A stretch of 8,634 nt of DNA, from contig CAIRLQ010000003.1 of the NCBI GenBank assembly GCA_903879465.1, positions 1-8,634 of the forward strand. Reading direction: 5' to 3'. The position numbers and the translations under genes are program-made. The notes beneath the pieces were generated by a model, which ran no database searches, had not been told where the DNA came from, and worked only from the letters and a program-made list of their open reading frames with translations. Shown piece after piece: positions 6,743 to 8,634 of the stretch; position 1 is the stretch's first letter, and each line of letters starts with the position of its first letter. This DNA is from an uncultured Opitutia bacterium (GTDB lineage Bacteria > Verrucomicrobiota > Verrucomicrobiia > Opitutales > UBA953).

Positions 6743-6762
6743 ACCAACCGGCACCGACCGGC
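6743..6762 (+). repeat. Tandem 10-base near-repeat in the aconitase leader
   Basis: ACCAACCGGC at 6743-6752 is followed directly by ACCGACCGGC at 6753-6762, a 9/10 match. It sits between the terminator and the aconitase start, where that gene's promoter or 5' leader must lie. It could be a pair of half-sites for a regulator or chance in C-rich DNA. No good -35/-10 pair could be placed around it. Confidence 0.4.
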
Positions 6763-6788
6763 CCATCCATCTTATCACACCCCCGACC

Positions 6789-8634
6789 ATGGCCCTCCCA
6801 GATCCCTTCAAAGCCCTCCGCCCTTTCTCTGCTGGCGGCAAGTCAGGGCAGATTTACTCCGTGCCCGCCCTTGAACAGGCCGGCCTCGGCAAGATTTCGC
6901 GCCTGCCGGTTTCCATCCGCCTCGTCCTCGAATCCGTGCTACGTAACTGCGACGGCATTGCCGTCACCGAGAACGACGTGAAGACGCTCGCCGCGTGGAA
7001 CGCAGCCAAGCCCGTCGACACGGAAATTCCGTTCGTCGTTGCGCGTATCGTGCTGCAGGATTTCACCGGCGTACCGCTGCTCGTCGATCTCGCCGCCATG
7101 CGCGAAGCTGTCGCCAAGCTCGGCAAAGACTCTTCCGTCATCGAACCACTCGTCCCTGTCGACCTCGTCGTCGACCACTCGGTACAGGTCGACCGAGCCG
7201 GCACCGCCTCTTCGTTCCTCGAGAACCTACGCCAAGAATTCGGACGCAATACTGAACGCTACGAATTCCTCAAATGGGGCATGCAGGCCTTCAAGACCTT
7301 CGGGGTCGTGCCGCCAGCAATCGGTATCGTCCACCAGGTTAACCTGGAGTTCCTCGCGAAACTAGTCTTCCAAAAAGACGGCGTCTTTTACCCCGACACC
7401 CTTGTAGGCACCGACTCCCACACCACGATGATCAACGGTATCGGCGTCGTGGGTTGGGGCGTGGGCGGTATCGAAGCCGAAGCAGGCATGCTCGGCCAGC
7501 CGGTCTATTTCCAGACCCCCGAAGTCATCGGCGTCAACCTCACCGGACGCCTCCGCGAAGGCGTCACGGCGACTGACCTCACCCTCCGCCTCACGGAAAT
7601 CCTCCGCAAGGCCAAGGTCGTCGGCAAGTTCGTCGAGTTCTACGGCGAAGGCACCGAAGCCCTCTCGCTCGCCGACCGCGCCACGATCGCCAACATGGCC
7701 CCGGAATACGGCGCCACGATGGGCTTCTTCCCGGTCGACGACAAGTCGCTCGACTATCTCCGCCAGACGGGCCGCGACGAGTCGCACATCGAACTCGTGA
7801 AGGAATACTACAAGGCCCAGGGCCTCTACGGCATCCCGAAGGCCGGCAGTATCGATTACACGCAAACCATCGACCTCGACATCAGCACGGTCGTCCCTTG
7901 CGTCTCCGGCCCGAAACGTCCGCAGGACCGTATCGACCTCCCGAAGATCGGGGATACTTTCAATACGCTCTTCACGGCGCCGAAGGATAAGAATGGCTTC
8001 GGCATGGCCGCCGCCGCCCGCGACGCCGCCGCGCCTGTCGGCAACACCGGTCGCCAACTGAAGCACGCCTCGGTCGTCATCGCCGCGATCACTTCTTGCA
8101 CCAACACCTCCAACCCTTCCGTGATGGTGGCTGCCGGCCTCGTCGCCAAGAAGGCGGTCGAAAAAGGGCTCACGGTGAACCCGAACGTGAAGTGTTCGCT
8201 GGCCCCTGGCTCTCGCGTCGTCACCGATTACCTCAACGAGATCCATCTCTCAGACTACCTGGACCAACTCGGCTTTAATCTTGTCGGCTACGGTTGCACG
8301 ACCTGCATCGGTAACTCCGGTCCGCTCGACGCCGACATCGAAGGCGCCATCAAGCAGGGCGACCTCGTCACGGCCTCGGTGCTCTCCGGTAACCGCAATT
8401 TCGAAGCCCGCGTCCACGGAGCGGTCCGTTCGAACTTCCTGATGTCCCCTCCCCTCGTCGTCGCCTTCGCCCTCGCCGGCCGCGTCGACATCGACCTCGA
8501 CAGCGAACCGCTCGGCACAGGCAAGGATGGCAAGCCTGTCTTCCTCCAAGAGGTCTGGCCCACCCAGGCCGAAGTCGCCGACCACGTCGCCCGCGGCCTC
8601 AAGCCCGCGATGTTCAAGTCGAAGGACGCCGCCG
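6789..8634 (+). CDS. acnA: Aconitate hydratase (AcnA/IRP1 type), 3'-partial
   Basis: Aconitase interconverts citrate and isocitrate in the TCA cycle using a [4Fe-4S] cluster. From ATG 6789 the frame stays open to the right edge (615 complete codons of an expected 890-900 or so), so the C-terminal swivel domain is missing. Hallmarks are the N-terminal RLPVSIRLVLESVLRNCDG, VPVDLVVDHSVQVD, TLVGTDSHTTMINGIGVVGWGVGGIEAE, ITSCTNTSNPSVM with cluster ligand Cys437, and GYGCTTCIGNSG with Cys503 and Cys506. The three cysteine positions match the numbering of human IRP1. SGNRNFEARVHGAVRSNFLMSPPLVVAFALAG is the expected following motif. Codons here are even more C-biased than in the TPR gene, as in highly expressed genes. 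The leader is short, C-rich and lacks a Shine-Dalgarno. The gene follows a terminator, so it is likely expressed from its own promoter between 6725 and 6788. Identity is secure; AcnA rather than AcnB follows from the domain order. Confidence 0.97.
   Translation, partial: MALPDPFKALRPFSAGGKSGQIYSVPALEQAGLGKISRLPVSIRLVLESVLRNCDGIAVTENDVKTLAAWNAAKPVDTEIPFVVARIVLQDFTGVPLLVDLAAMREAVAKLGKDSSVIEPLVPVDLVVDHSVQVDRAGTASSFLENLRQEFGRNTERYEFLKWGMQAFKTFGVVPPAIGIVHQVNLEFLAKLVFQKDGVFYPDTLVGTDSHTTMINGIGVVGWGVGGIEAEAGMLGQPVYFQTPEVIGVNLTGRLREGVTATDLTLRLTEILRKAKVVGKFVEFYGEGTEALSLADRATIANMAPEYGATMGFFPVDDKSLDYLRQTGRDESHIELVKEYYKAQGLYGIPKAGSIDYTQTIDLDISTVVPCVSGPKRPQDRIDLPKIGDTFNTLFTAPKDKNGFGMAAAARDAAAPVGNTGRQLKHASVVIAAITSCTNTSNPSVMVAAGLVAKKAVEKGLTVNPNVKCSLAPGSRVVTDYLNEIHLSDYLDQLGFNLVGYGCTTCIGNSGPLDADIEGAIKQGDLVTASVLSGNRNFEARVHGAVRSNFLMSPPLVVAFALAGRVDIDLDSEPLGTGKDGKPVFLQEVWPTQAEVADHVARGLKPAMFKSKDAA

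Noticed and set aside
7362..8246. Long open frame on the minus strand (294 codons) opposite the aconitase gene
   Set aside because: It is a shadow of the strongly C-biased aconitase codons; its translation is an acidic Asp/Glu/Val/Arg-rich sequence with no family resemblance, while the + strand is unmistakably aconitase.

Overview
The window looks like an ordinary chromosomal stretch of a moderately high-GC Gram-negative-type bacterium, with all recognisable genes on the + strand. It carries a TolQ/TolR-type (ExbB/ExbD-type) inner-membrane pair, which implies an envelope with an outer membrane. Codons strongly prefer C or G in the third position, and none of the visible starts has a convincing Shine-Dalgarno sequence. 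The gene order (TPR protein, ExbB/TolQ, ExbD/TolR, then uppS, cdsA, miaA) and the protein flavour remind me of the Verrucomicrobiota, perhaps Opitutae. That placement is an impression, not a demonstrated assignment.

Region 1 (3-6071) is a tightly packed block that reads like one operon. A large tetratricopeptide-repeat protein, cut off at its 5' end by the window edge, overlaps an ExbB/TolQ-like protein by 4 bases (ATGA). One base later comes an ExbD/TolR-like protein. After 45 bases comes uppS (undecaprenyl diphosphate synthase), which overlaps cdsA (CDP-diacylglycerol synthase) by 4 bases (GTGA). cdsA in turn overlaps miaA (tRNA dimethylallyltransferase) by 4 bases (ATGA). The theme is envelope building: a lipid carrier for peptidoglycan, the phospholipid precursor CDP-diacylglycerol, and a membrane pair that in relatives uses the proton gradient to drive work at the outer membrane. 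miaA is a tRNA-modification gene riding along.

Two things stand out here. First, miaA is broken by an apparent single-base deletion near 5887-5899, and the missing C-terminal end is intact in the next frame up to 6071. Second, the ExbB/ExbD-like pair appears to lack residues of the known proton path. The ExbD transmembrane Asp is Leu25, and in the ExbB-like partner the usual Thr of TM2 is Ala127 and the usual Glu before TM3 is Gln155.

Region 2 (6072-6735) holds a stand-alone peroxiredoxin gene followed by a strong intrinsic terminator (13-bp perfect stem plus T-rich tail).

Region 3 (6736-8634) is the start of an aconitase gene of the AcnA/IRP1 type. It runs off the right edge with 615 codons visible and all three cluster-binding cysteines present. 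The short leaders of the peroxiredoxin and aconitase genes are C-rich and share the 10-mer TCACACCCCC.

I saw no RNA genes, insertion sequences, CRISPR arrays or phage genes. No stretch longer than 300 bases is without a gene.
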